NCBI GenBank assembly: GCA_047614125.1
Contig: JBLHHI010000057.1
Span: forward strand, 1 to 21,440
Reading direction: 5' to 3'
Origin: JBLHHI01 sp047614125
GTDB lineage: Bacteria > Bacteroidota > Bacteroidia > NS11-12g > UBA9320
DNA length: 21,440 nucleotides
Shown piece by piece: positions 5,777 through 15,300 of this stretch. Below the pieces are notes generated by a model. It searched no databases and was not told the DNA's origin. It was given only the letters and a program-made list of their open reading frames with translations. Every line of letters starts with the position of its first letter. Position 1 is the stretch's first letter. The position numbers and the translations under genes were made by a program.

Positions 5777-7777
5777 ATGAGAGTTTTAACATTTCTATAT
5801 CTTATTGGCTTTTTAAGCTTAAACGCACTTGCTCAAAACAAGAGCAGTAGTTTAAACATTGCGGCCATTGAACGGCAAAAAATGGAGGAGGATGCTATGT
5901 TTACCTATTTGAACAACGCAAACGCCAGCATTAATACCGATGCCAACAGTGCATTGTCTTTGGTAGAAAAAGCCTTAAAAATTAGCTATCAGTATAACAA
6001 TAAGCGCGGTGAAGCCTATGCTTACCAAACTATGGGAGCCATTCATTACCAACAAAAAAACTACGACAAGGCAGTAGAATATTTCGAAAAATCCAAAAAA
6101 CTCTTTGACCCGCTTAATGATGAAAAGGCCAATAATGCCTTACTTAAATACTTAGGTCCTGCATACGAAGCCAACGGACAGAACAACAAGGCAATTGAAG
6201 CATATAAGAAATATCTGAATGTGGCCGTCACAAGCAAAAAGGCCGAAGATGAGCTCAGTGCAAAACTTGGATGGGCTCGAGTGTTGTTCAATTCTGGCCA
6301 GTTTAAAGCCTCCAACGATGTCTATCAACAACTCCTGGTGTTTTATCGAGCCACCAATAATACCTCGTCCATTAGTCAAACGTATGAATACATTGGCAAG
6401 TGTTTTGCCGGGTTAAAGGATACGGTTCAGGCTTTGCGATACCTGCAATTAGCTGAAGGTGTGGTTGGAAATGGCTCAGATGATCAGCAAGTTGAAGCCT
6501 ACCAAAACGTTAGTTCTTCGTATCGCTCGTATGGAAATATTAAAAAGAGCAACGAACTGGAAAACAAGGCAAAGGTGATTAATAGAAAACGGGGCGACGT
6601 GAGTGGCTGGCAGGCAAACAACATCAACCTGGCAAACAACTACCTCTTGTTAAACAATGCGGGTGAAGCCATCCCTTTGCTACAAGAAAACATCAATTTA
6701 GCTAAAGAAGTGGGCTCATTAAAAGGTACCGGTGAAACCTTTCGAGCACTTTCGGAAGCTTATGCGCTGAGTGGAAATTTAGAAGCTGCCCGCAATAGCT
6801 TCGACCAATACAAAAAGGTACAAGAAGCTTTGTTAGAAGATCAGAAGAAACAATTGGAAGCCAGTTTTTTAGCCGACAGTCTTCCTTCCACCTCCATAAA
6901 AGAAGATCAAATTGCGCTGCTGGTTAAAGATAAAGAACTCGACTTAAGCAAGATCGCCTTGTTGGAAGAAGAAAAGAATTTACGACAAAACAACCTCTTA
7001 CAACAAAAGCGGATTAACTATTTTTTGATTGCCGTTCTTTCGGTTCTGGCCATAGGTTTGCTTCTCTTATTTAGAAGCACCAAACAAAAGCAAATGGCCA
7101 ATAAGTTGTTGGCAATAAGGTCATTACAAAGCCAAATGAACCCGCATTTCATTTTCAATTCACTCAATTCAGTAAACAATTTTATTTCGAAGAGCGACGA
7201 GCGATCTGCCAACAAATACTTGTCGGAATTTGCCAAACTCATGCGCACTGTTCTCGAGCATTCTAAACACGACTTTGTTCCTCTGGGTGCAGAATTGGCG
7301 GTGCTCAATCGGTATTTAAATTTGGAACACTTACGGTTTAACGAACACTTTGATTATGCATTTGAGGTGGATGAAAACCTAGAACTCGATAAGCTTTTGA
7401 TACCACCTATGCTCATTCAACCCTACATCGAAAACGCCATTTGGCATGGCCTGCGTTATCGCGAAACAAAGGGGTTTTTATCGGTAACGATTCGAGAAGA
7501 TTACAGTGATCCAAACAATCCGTTTGTAAACATTCTCATTTCAGACGATGGTATTGGACGAAAGAAATCGGGCGAAGTCAAAACAAAGAACCAAAAAGCC
7601 GGACAATCAACCGGCATTAGCAACACTCAAAATCGGTTAAAACTGATCAACGAAATCCACCATATTCAAATTCATTGTCGGATATCCGACATGAATGAAG
7701 ATGGCACCGGAACCCTTGTAAACATAGAAATTCCCTACATAGATACCGACGATAAAAAATATGCTGAGCTCGTATAA
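5777..7777 (+). CDS. LytS-type sensor histidine kinase with periplasmic TPRs
   Basis: 666 residues from ATG 5777; this start gives a clean signal peptide (MRVLTFLYLIGFLSLNALAQ) and follows a -7 element. A TPR region covers about residues 30-350, with helical repeats such as AYAYQTMGAIHYQQKNYDKA and YLGPAYEANGQNNKAIEAYK. A coiled-coil stretch follows (365-412), then one membrane helix (about 413-432). The cytoplasmic kinase domain is of the LytS/YehU type: QSQMNPHFIFNSLNS with phosphoacceptor His at about 457, an ATP-binding N box in YIENAIWHGL (Asn about 553) and a G box DDGIGRKKSG (about 590). The TPRs probably sense a periplasmic protein or peptide and signal to the overlapping LytTR regulator. 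The ligand is unknown. This kinase architecture is frequent in Bacteroidota. Confidence 0.92.
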   Translation: MRVLTFLYLIGFLSLNALAQNKSSSLNIAAIERQKMEEDAMFTYLNNANASINTDANSALSLVEKALKISYQYNNKRGEAYAYQTMGAIHYQQKNYDKAVEYFEKSKKLFDPLNDEKANNALLKYLGPAYEANGQNNKAIEAYKKYLNVAVTSKKAEDELSAKLGWARVLFNSGQFKASNDVYQQLLVFYRATNNTSSISQTYEYIGKCFAGLKDTVQALRYLQLAEGVVGNGSDDQQVEAYQNVSSSYRSYGNIKKSNELENKAKVINRKRGDVSGWQANNINLANNYLLLNNAGEAIPLLQENINLAKEVGSLKGTGETFRALSEAYALSGNLEAARNSFDQYKKVQEALLEDQKKQLEASFLADSLPSTSIKEDQIALLVKDKELDLSKIALLEEEKNLRQNNLLQQKRINYFLIAVLSVLAIGLLLLFRSTKQKQMANKLLAIRSLQSQMNPHFIFNSLNSVNNFISKSDERSANKYLSEFAKLMRTVLEHSKHDFVPLGAELAVLNRYLNLEHLRFNEHFDYAFEVDENLELDKLLIPPMLIQPYIENAIWHGLRYRETKGFLSVTIREDYSDPNNPFVNILISDDGIGRKKSGEVKTKNQKAGQSTGISNTQNRLKLINEIHHIQIHCRISDMNEDGTGTLVNIEIPYIDTDDKKYAELV

Positions 7778-8531
7778 TTCCAAACCACTTGGAGCAGTGC
7801 TTATTGAAGATGAGGCTGTTAGCCGAGAAACCTTGCACAACTATTTGGCCAAGTATTGTCCGAACGTTGAGATTTTGGCGCATGCTGAAAACATCCAAGA
7901 AGGTGCTGAAATGATTAAAAAGCACCAACCAAACTTAGTTTTTTTGGATGTTGAAATGCCCTATGGAAATGGTTTTGATTTATTGGAAAATCTACCAAAG
8001 ATTGATTTTGAAGTTGTGTTTGTCACAGCGTTTAGCCAGTATGCCTTGAAGGCCATAAACATGAGCGCCGCATATTACTTGCTTAAGCCAATCGAAATTG
8101 ATGAACTCATTGCATCGGTTGAAAAAGTTTCGGTTGCCATCGAACAAAAGAATCGACTTCCCATTGGTGAAATTCTCAAATCCAACCTACAAACGACCGA
8201 TAATCAGCTTAAAAAAATTGTTTTACCCGAGATGGATGGCTTTGAAGTTGTTCAGTTAAAAGACATCATTTATTGTGCAGCAAACGACAATTTAACCGAC
8301 TTTTTTTTAGAGGATGGTCAGAAAAAAACAGTTTGTAAAACATTGAAGCACTTTGATGAACTCTTGGTTGAATCGGGCTTTTTGCGCATCCACAAAAGCA
8401 CCTTAGTAAACATCAATCACATTAAGGGATATAAGAAAGGAAAGGGTGGATATGCGGTGATGAACAGCGGGAAGGAATTGGAAATTGCCTTACGACGCAA
8501 AGCAGAATTTATGTCAGTTTTTAACCGCTAA
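7761..8531 (+). CDS. LytTR-family response regulator
   Basis: 256 residues. The ATG at 7761 lies inside the kinase gene, a 17-nt overlap that suggests translational coupling and a cognate pair. The receiver domain (about 10-125) has the acidic pair E16/D17, phosphoacceptor D63 in LVFLDVEMP, T89 and K109 in LLKPIE. A LytTR DNA-binding domain (about 150-254) contains FLRIHKSTLVNINHIKGY, close to the typical LytTR signature. Phosphorylation by the upstream kinase should promote DNA binding at paired direct repeats in target promoters. No obvious target gene follows: the next gene is convergent, 6 nt away. Confidence 0.93.
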   Translation: MLSSYNSKPLGAVLIEDEAVSRETLHNYLAKYCPNVEILAHAENIQEGAEMIKKHQPNLVFLDVEMPYGNGFDLLENLPKIDFEVVFVTAFSQYALKAINMSAAYYLLKPIEIDELIASVEKVSVAIEQKNRLPIGEILKSNLQTTDNQLKKIVLPEMDGFEVVQLKDIIYCAANDNLTDFFLEDGQKKTVCKTLKHFDELLVESGFLRIHKSTLVNINHIKGYKKGKGGYAVMNSGKELEIALRRKAEFMSVFNR

Positions 8532-8537
8532 TCCCGA

Positions 8538-9053
8538 TTAATAACTGGTATCAACGTCGGGCTTCCGAGCCGTTGCAGTATCGGCAGCTTTAGTGAACTT
8601 GAGGGTGGAAATTAAGCTTAAACAAACCGGAATATTTATAAAAGTGAGTGTATCTTTTTCACTTCCAGTTATCTCACCTTTTCCCATGTTTTGACTTGTG
8701 GCTGTAAACTCAACGGAGCGCATGTTGGTGGCTTTTTTTAAGCCCCAATCGCCTTGCACAAAGCCGTGGGCACATGAATCGGATCTCATCTCAAAGCTAT
8801 TATCATCGAACAATTTCAGCTCTACAATGCCGGATTGCGTTACATCCGAAACATAACGTCCAACCATAGGTCGTTCTTGCATGTAGAAAACAACCTTAAA
8901 TGCGATAAAACCAAGCAGCGGTATTAAACCGAAGGTAATTCCAATGGTATTTAAAATTAAAAATGGCTTTCGTTTTCTACGAAATACAACCGAAAGAATG
9001 AATGATATTAACCCGATTAGGGTAAGAAAAAATATTACGGCCGAAAAAGACAT
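8538..9053 (-). CDS. Small membrane protein of unknown function
   Basis: 171 residues, not recognised. Two hydrophobic helices (about residues 4-24 and 30-56) are separated by a short basic loop (FRRKRKP), suggesting a helical hairpin with the loop in the cytoplasm. The remaining 110 residues look beta-rich: VGRYVSDVTQSGIVELKLF, then DDNSFEMRSD and HGFVQGDWGL. This order, a polypeptide weighed against a baseline followed by GxW, recalls lipocalin-like domains found in Bacteroidota, but that is only an impression. The tail is hydrophilic. The gene ends 6 nt from the response regulator stop and has its own likely promoter, so it is probably monocistronic. Confidence 0.6.
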   Translation of the reverse strand: MSFSAVIFFLTLIGLISFILSVVFRRKRKPFLILNTIGITFGLIPLLGFIAFKVVFYMQERPMVGRYVSDVTQSGIVELKLFDDNSFEMRSDSCAHGFVQGDWGLKKATNMRSVEFTATSQNMGKGEITGSEKDTLTFINIPVCLSLISTLKFTKAADTATARKPDVDTSY

Positions 9054-9077
9054 TGTGGGTTGTTATAAATAAGTTTC

Positions 9078-9109
9078 AATATTATCTCAATTTGGCAGGT
9101 GCACCAAAT
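9078..9109 (-). promoter_or_regulatory. Probable promoter for the small membrane protein gene
   Basis: On the minus strand TTTG (9109-9106) is followed after 20 nt by TAATATTG (9085-9078), one mismatch from TAnnTTTG. Start of transcription would fall roughly 18-20 nt before the ATG at 9053. The spacing is that expected for the Bacteroidota primary sigma factor. Confidence 0.45.
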
Positions 9110-9134
9110 AAATCTTGTAAACCTTCGCGTTGAC

Positions 9135-9165
9135 TTTGAAATAGCATCTCTAGGGGTAATCTTGC
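9135..9165 (+). promoter_or_regulatory. Possible promoter for the M48 protease operon
   Basis: TTTG at 9135-9138 is followed after 19 nt by TAATCTTG (9158-9165), one mismatch from TAnnTTTG, predicting a leader of about 75 nt. A competing -7-like octamer TTACTTTG lies at 9230-9237, very near ATG 9247 and without a good upstream box. Confidence 0.35.
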
Positions 9166-9246
9166 TTTGTGAATCGGTAAAATTAACGTTCTTTTATGCC
9201 ACTTTTATTCCGAATAGTACGCTTTTTGTTTACTTTGTGAGACGCC

Positions 9247-11502
9247 ATGCAACAAATCATCATGAGACTTATCAAACCACTTCTCATATTTGTGCTTTCC
9301 CTTCTTATTAACACAAGTTCGAATGCTCAACTGTGCGAGCATTTTACTCGACTTGAGTGCCGAGGGATTATGCCTTCAGATTTTTCAAATGATCTCACAA
9401 CCCGTTATGAGCAGGATGTTTTAGCTCTGGCCTCAGATTCGGACCTACCCATTGGCTATTTAAAAGATTTTATGGCTATAACTAACCTAGATAATGAAAG
9501 GCTGTTGATGAGCGGTCTGGTTACCTATGGCGACCCAATTAGCCAATTGTGCAACAGGTTGTTGGATACCTTATTAAAAGATCAAGACAGTTTTCGAAAT
9601 TCCATTCGAGCATATACCATTAAATCAAACAGCGTAAATGCCTTTGCAACATTTCAAGGAATGCTCTTTGTTACCACCGGCTTAATTGCCCGATTAGAAA
9701 CCGAGGGACAGCTCGCCTTCATTTTGGCACATGAGATTAGCCATTTAACGCAGAATCACATCTATGAAATGTTCAAAGCAAGTGTTGGCTCCAAAAAGAA
9801 GATGATTGCATTTCAGAACAATAAAAGTAAAGAAGATGATTTGCTTGCCAAAATGGCCTTTTCGAGAGAAAATGAGTTTGAGGCCGACGACTTGGCCATT
9901 CCGTTATTAATACAAGCGGGCTATCCCGTGTCTGCAGCAGTTTCGACAATTAAGATGCTGATTTACAGCTATTTGCCTATAGAAGAGCAAAAAATGGATT
10001 ATTCGGTTTATGAAGATGAATTCTTTAAAATTCCGGCTTCGAATCGATTGGAAAGTGTAACTAACATTAGCAAGATGAGCAACTTGGGAGGGAATTCTTA
10101 TCGAACTCACCCCAGCCTATTAGAGCGCATGCAGCGCATACAAAAGCTCTATATTACGCTTGATACTCCAATTTTAGATCTTGATGTTTGGGACCCACTG
10201 ATTTCTGAAATTCGAGATTTAGCTCGTTTTGAAATGGTCAATTCATTTATGAAATACCATGAATATCCCAAGGCCATTTATCATATTGGAGTGTTGAAGC
10301 GATACTTTCCTACCAATGAATTTTTAATACGTGCAGAACTGTGGTGCTGGGCTAACATGCAAGCCTTTTCAAACAATCTTCAGAAAAGAATATTTACATC
10401 TTGGTATAAGAATCAAGAAGGAGAGCTGCAAGAAACGTTGCATTGGTTTGGCCAACTGAGTATTAACGAAATAAATTGCTTGGCCACACGAATTATTTGG
10501 TTGGATACGGTTTTATTGGGTGATGAGAAAGAATATTTAAAAACCCGAAGCATGCGAAATCTGGTAAACCATGGAAGATTCCCCAACGATTTTTTTCATC
10601 GAAGTGCTGACACGGCGGTGAATCAGACCACCGCGGAACTCAAGGAAGAAACGAATAAAAACAACGTTAGTAAGGCACGAAAAAAAGCCTATTCATATTG
10701 CACCACAGCTTTTGTGCAACTATTTAATAATGGATCGTTTACGACGTTGTTCGACAGCTTATATGCTCTCAAGCCTGTCCGCACCAATTTATACTACTTT
10801 CAAGACCTGCCTGATGAATACATTCCAATTAATTTCAAGAAGAATCTACCACGGGCAGATGACGTGCCATCAGATATTGGCACCTTGGAGGATACGAATG
10901 CAGTAATCGCCAACCGCATTCTGGTTCTCAATCCAAGTTTCACCAACATTTCAAGCGACGAAAACAAGAGGGGTTCATTATTCGGGTCGATTAATAAGGC
11001 CCAGTATAACGCATTGGCCTTGAATGAATGTTCTGAACTTCTTGGACTTGATCTTATTGTACTTGGAAATAAAGAATCGGAATTTTTTGAAACCGCTCAT
11101 TTTAATGATTATGTTAAACTTCTTGATTTTGTTGAGGAGAAAGGAGGTTTTTCGGGTAAAAATTTTAAAGGATATTTTTCAAACTTCCAAGACTCCATTC
11201 TATCGAACTATCAAACCAATACCCTTCTTACGATATCTGTTGACCTACACCAATATTACAAACCAATCAACCCAACGTTATTTCTGTTATCAGCCTTGTT
11301 GTATCCAACGCTCCCGATCTACGTTTTTTGGCAATTTCGGCCTGAAAACACCCTGTATTATCAATGTTCGACGTACTCACTTAACAGCGGCCAAAAAACA
11401 TATTCAGAAAACGCCGAATTTCGAAGCTCCTATAAGAAGGATGTAATTAAAAACACCTTTTATCGAAGCTTATCCGTCATATATTTAAATCAACTGCGCT
11501 AA
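9247..11502 (+). CDS. Exported M48-family metalloprotease with a long C-terminal extension
   Basis: 751 residues. The signal peptide runs to SSNAQ (about residue 28); ATG 9262 (MRLIKPLLIF) is an equally good start. The protease core follows the M48 pattern: NAFATFQGMLFVTTGLI at 131-147, zinc motif HEISH at 162-166 with Glu163 as the catalytic base, and SRENEFEADDLA at 206-217, where E210 is the probable third zinc ligand. M48 proteins of the BepA/Oma1 group cleave or quality-control envelope proteins. The family core takes about 250 residues; the remaining 450 are not assigned. They include a TPR-like helical stretch (KAIYHIGVLKRYFPTNEFLI, about 345), and near the C-terminus a hydrophobic run (TLFLLSALLYPTLPIYVFW) that could insert in a membrane. 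The next gene starts 1 nt after the stop, so a shared envelope role is likely. Confidence 0.85.
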   Translation: MQQIIMRLIKPLLIFVLSLLINTSSNAQLCEHFTRLECRGIMPSDFSNDLTTRYEQDVLALASDSDLPIGYLKDFMAITNLDNERLLMSGLVTYGDPISQLCNRLLDTLLKDQDSFRNSIRAYTIKSNSVNAFATFQGMLFVTTGLIARLETEGQLAFILAHEISHLTQNHIYEMFKASVGSKKKMIAFQNNKSKEDDLLAKMAFSRENEFEADDLAIPLLIQAGYPVSAAVSTIKMLIYSYLPIEEQKMDYSVYEDEFFKIPASNRLESVTNISKMSNLGGNSYRTHPSLLERMQRIQKLYITLDTPILDLDVWDPLISEIRDLARFEMVNSFMKYHEYPKAIYHIGVLKRYFPTNEFLIRAELWCWANMQAFSNNLQKRIFTSWYKNQEGELQETLHWFGQLSINEINCLATRIIWLDTVLLGDEKEYLKTRSMRNLVNHGRFPNDFFHRSADTAVNQTTAELKEETNKNNVSKARKKAYSYCTTAFVQLFNNGSFTTLFDSLYALKPVRTNLYYFQDLPDEYIPINFKKNLPRADDVPSDIGTLEDTNAVIANRILVLNPSFTNISSDENKRGSLFGSINKAQYNALALNECSELLGLDLIVLGNKESEFFETAHFNDYVKLLDFVEEKGGFSGKNFKGYFSNFQDSILSNYQTNTLLTISVDLHQYYKPINPTLFLLSALLYPTLPIYVFWQFRPENTLYYQCSTYSLNSGQKTYSENAEFRSSYKKDVIKNTFYRSLSVIYLNQLR

Positions 11503-11503
11503 A

Positions 11504-12307
11504 ATGAAATCATTATTCGCAATTGGTTGTTTGGTTTTAAGTTTTTATGGCAGTGCCATTTTTGCCCAAATCAAGCCCCCTTTTGGTTACTTGGGCCAAA
11601 CACAATTTCTTTTTGTGCGCCCGCAACTTGGTTTTAGCAAGGATCCTCAAAAACCATCAACGGCATCTTCAACTCATCAATCTAGGTATCGAAATTTAAG
11701 CACCAATATCCAAATTGGATATGGAAGAGCATTTGGCGATCGCTGGTTGTTGGAATTCAGCACCGGTTATGCAAGCACCTCAATTGACATCTTTGAGCAG
11801 CAAAATGACCGAATAGGTATCAACCATTTCCAGAAGGAGAACGGAACCGTTTATTTAATTCTGGGCATTTTGGGTAGTCCCAGCATTAAAATATGGCAAA
11901 ATTCATTGGGCTTACGGTATTTTTTGATCGCAGAAGGAGGCCGAGCACCTCTTGGTCCCTACTTAGGTTTTGATGTTGGAATTAAAGCGACTTGGTATGC
12001 GCTGAACGAAGCAGGTTTAAACCTTCATAATATTAATGACAAAGAAGAATCCTTCTTTCCCATACCAGCGTTTAAGACGCGATACAATTATGTTCAAAGC
12101 AGTTTGAGCTTAGGTAACACAAGAGCCCTTACAGACCATTGCCTTATAGATTATGGGCTTCGAACTGGGTTTCGTCCATACGTCACACTAAACCCTTACG
12201 TCAACTATCTAACAGTAGAAGCGATCTCCTCTTATTCTATGAACGCTGCTGTTTACAAAAAGTTTGCCTTTAACATCTATGTCTCGGCAGCCTATTTCAT
12301 AAAATAA
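11504..12307 (+). CDS. Predicted outer-membrane beta-barrel protein, unknown function
   Basis: 267 residues. A signal peptide (MKSLFAIGCLVLSFYGSAIFAQ) is followed by amphipathic beta-strands such as STNIQIGYGRAFGDRWLLEF, PYLGFDVGIKATWYAL and a terminal strand FAFNIYVSAAYFIK ending near the C-terminus, as in small outer-membrane barrels. I recognise no specific family. The ATG comes 1 nt after the stop of the M48 gene, implying co-transcription and probably coupled translation. It may be a substrate, partner or unrelated passenger of that protease. Its stop is 1 nt from the convergent DUF4175-type gene. Confidence 0.65.
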   Translation: MKSLFAIGCLVLSFYGSAIFAQIKPPFGYLGQTQFLFVRPQLGFSKDPQKPSTASSTHQSRYRNLSTNIQIGYGRAFGDRWLLEFSTGYASTSIDIFEQQNDRIGINHFQKENGTVYLILGILGSPSIKIWQNSLGLRYFLIAEGGRAPLGPYLGFDVGIKATWYALNEAGLNLHNINDKEESFFPIPAFKTRYNYVQSSLSLGNTRALTDHCLIDYGLRTGFRPYVTLNPYVNYLTVEAISSYSMNAAVYKKFAFNIYVSAAYFIK

Positions 12308-12308
12308 A

Positions 12309-15300
12309 CTACGAATCTAATTCTTTGAAATAGTCGCGAACCTTGTTTTTATAATACGGCGTAAGTTCGGGAGGAAGCGTTTTTAAAAGTTCTTGTTCCT
12401 TTTCTTTTTGCTTTAAATATTCTTGTATGCTGGGTGGTATAATGCGATCCGATTCTGAGCCTTCGTTCGATTTTCGCTTATCATCCATTTCTTGCTTTTG
12501 CTCCGCCTTTTCATGCTCCAACAGTCTGGATAAAATGTCTTGTTGTCGATTTATTACGTTGGGGTCCAACTGTTTGTTATAGAGCTTTTCTTCCAACTCA
12601 TCCATCATCTCTTCTGTTTTCTTCAAGTCACCCAAAGAACCGCCCTTTCCTTCCTTATCCAACTGGTTTTTTAAGTCGCGCATTTTTTTGCGAATGGCCG
12701 CTTGCATAGCCGCTGCTTCAGCAAATTCTTTACTACCTGGTTTACCACCACTCTTCATTTCCTCGCTCATGCCGTCCAACTTTTTCTTCAACGACTCTTG
12801 CAATTCTCGCATCGATTTAGCACTTCCCGGCTTTGGGTTTTTCCCAGGATTTTTACATGTTCCAGAGCCTGGCTTGCTCTTCATTTGTTCCTGCATTTGC
12901 TTCAAACTCTCGCTGAGCATAAGTGCAAGGTTGTTCATGCTGGTCATCACATATTGCTGATGCATGGCAACCATGTTAATGTTGCGCTCGCCTACTTGAT
13001 TCATGGCCTTTTCGAGGTTGCTATTCACCAAGCCAATTTCTTTATTTATAAAGTGCTCTACCTGCTTAACACGCTTGGATAAGGCCAAAAGAGAGTCTTC
13101 AATCATCCGAGCATCATCGCGAATCTTCTTTTGTTGTTGGCCAAGGTCTACGTATTTAGGACTGTATCCACGCACCGACTTAAACTCTTGCATCAGTGCC
13201 TCTTGATCCTTGCTTATTTGAATCAAATTATCCAAAATTTCACGCAAGGTGTTCATATCTTCCGTTTGCTGTTTGGCTTGTGCATCTTGCATTTGCTGCT
13301 GCATTTTTTTAGCCATGTCTTGCATTTCCTCAGCGGCCTTTTGTTGGTTTTCGGCCGCCTTACTTTTCTTGTTTTTCTGTAGATTTTCTTGACTTTCCTT
13401 TTGCTCTTGATCCACCTTGTTTTTCTGTTCTTCTTGCTTTTCCATCTCCAAATCCAAAGGCTTTTCTAAGTCCTTATTTTTTTTGTCAATGTCTTTTAAG
13501 TCTTTCTTTACTTCATCAAACTTTTTATTCAGCTTTTCTTGCTCCTTGCTCAATTCTTCTTTTTCCTTTTCTCCCTTTTTAGATTCATCCGAAAGTTCCT
13601 TTTGCTCTTTGGCCAATTCATTGAGTTTTTCAATGGTTTCATCCACCTTCTTTTCCAACTGAAGTTGCTTTAATTGTTCGAGCATCCGATCCAGCTGTTT
13701 TTGAACCTCCTTATCAGAAACCTTCATTTGATCCAACTTCTGCATCATCTTGTCTTTCTGATTCTGCTCCATAAGCTCTTGAATCTGACGCATGATGTCT
13801 TTCATCTCTTCGCTCATTACTTCTTCGAAGAGTTTTTCAATATCGTCTTGCTTCTGCTTTATTTCCTGATCAATCTGTTTAAATTCATTCTCTTGAACGT
13901 TCTTCTTTTTATTCTCCTCAACAATGTTCTCCAGCTGTTTTTCAAAGTTTTTGTGCTTATCAAGCAGCTCTTGGATCTTCTTTTTTTCTTCCCAATTGAG
14001 GTTTTTCTTTTCGGTCAGCTTCTTTTCAAGTTCAAGAATGTCTTTCTGCATATTGGAAAGTTCTTTCTTGCTCTGTGCAATTTCCGATTTTATTTCTTCG
14101 GTCTTCTTTTCCGTGTCAGCATTGATTTTAGCTAGGCTGGGCGCTTCGTAAATTTTGGTGGATGTTCGAGCCGACTTACTGCCGTAAACACCATCGTTGT
14201 CCCAAACCTCGAAATAATATTCCAGCTTGTCATCGGGCTCCACATTTACCAGATTCAAATCCCAAAAATGGTAAAACCGTTGGTCTTTACCGGTCGTTGA
14301 TATATTAATCGGCACTTCTTTAGTTTTGCCAACCTTATCTTTATTTTTACTTGATATAAACGTATACCGGAAGACCAATTTCTTAAAACCATAATCGTCG
14401 GCAATCTTTCCCATCATGTAAACGAGTTTTGCTCGCATCGAATCAGGCTTTTCTTCTGCTGTAATACTCGGATATTGATCTGGAACAACTCGTATTGCAC
14501 ATGAAACGGAATCGCCTTTTGCTACCTCCTTATTTTTAGAACGAATGGATATGTTTTCACTGGTTAAAAACCGCTTCATAAATTGAAAAACATTGCCATT
14601 CCTCTGACTTTTTTCGAGCTTTCCCTTCGAAACAATTACCACTTCATCTGTATTTCTGGCCGACAGTTTCCATTTAATCTGAGTGCCCGTTGGAACCGTT
14701 ATATCGGAAGTGTTCTTACGCTCTTCATTTTTGATTCCGGTATACGATGGGTAACTTAAGAAGGCAGTATACTCCAACAAGGTTGGTTTGGGTAATACCT
14801 TTATTTCGTATTGAGCACTGCCAAAGCCTTCGGCGGTGAACCTGAAATTCAGCGTGTTTCTCACTTTTTTAATTGGATGAACAAAACTGCCCTTTTCGGT
14901 ACCTTTCATCTTATACCGATGACCATCCAGCTCGATGTACGCTTCGGCAGGTAGTGTATTGCCTTTCGTAATCAGTTTGATTTCAAGGTCTTCGTTTTGC
15001 AAAACATCCTTTTCATCCATGTCAAGAATAAAGTCAAAAGGTGCTTTTTCTTCGAAATGTGTATTGTATTGCACCAAGCGCTTAGAGCTTTCGGTAAAAC
15101 CTGGGGCAACTAAAATAATTGCAAAAAGCGCCAGCACCGGAATTACAGCGTACTTTATATATCTTTTATTTCCGTTTAAATCGATGGCTTGATGAAAGGG
15201 AACGGGTGTTAGTTTTTGCGTTTTCTGCTCAATGGCCGCTTTTAGTAATTCGTTGGAGTCGGTTTCTCCTCGCTTCTCAAGTTCTAGTGTATTGGTTAAT

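Noticed and set aside
9099..9311. 70-codon open frame overlapping the start of the M48 gene
   Set aside because: No motif or signal sequence; it covers the promoter region and the beginning of a clear signal peptide in another frame.
11024..11446. 140-codon plus-strand frame inside the M48 gene in another frame
   Set aside because: It lies within the continuous M48 reading frame and shows no motif; the M48 frame continues to a coupled stop at 11502.
12688..14151. Several plus-strand open frames of 65-153 codons, rich in Phe, Leu and Ser, opposite the coiled-coil gene
   Set aside because: They are the reverse complement of Lys/Glu/Gln-rich codons (AAR, GAR, CAR read as TTT, TTC, TTG). They have no domain and overlap one another in different frames.
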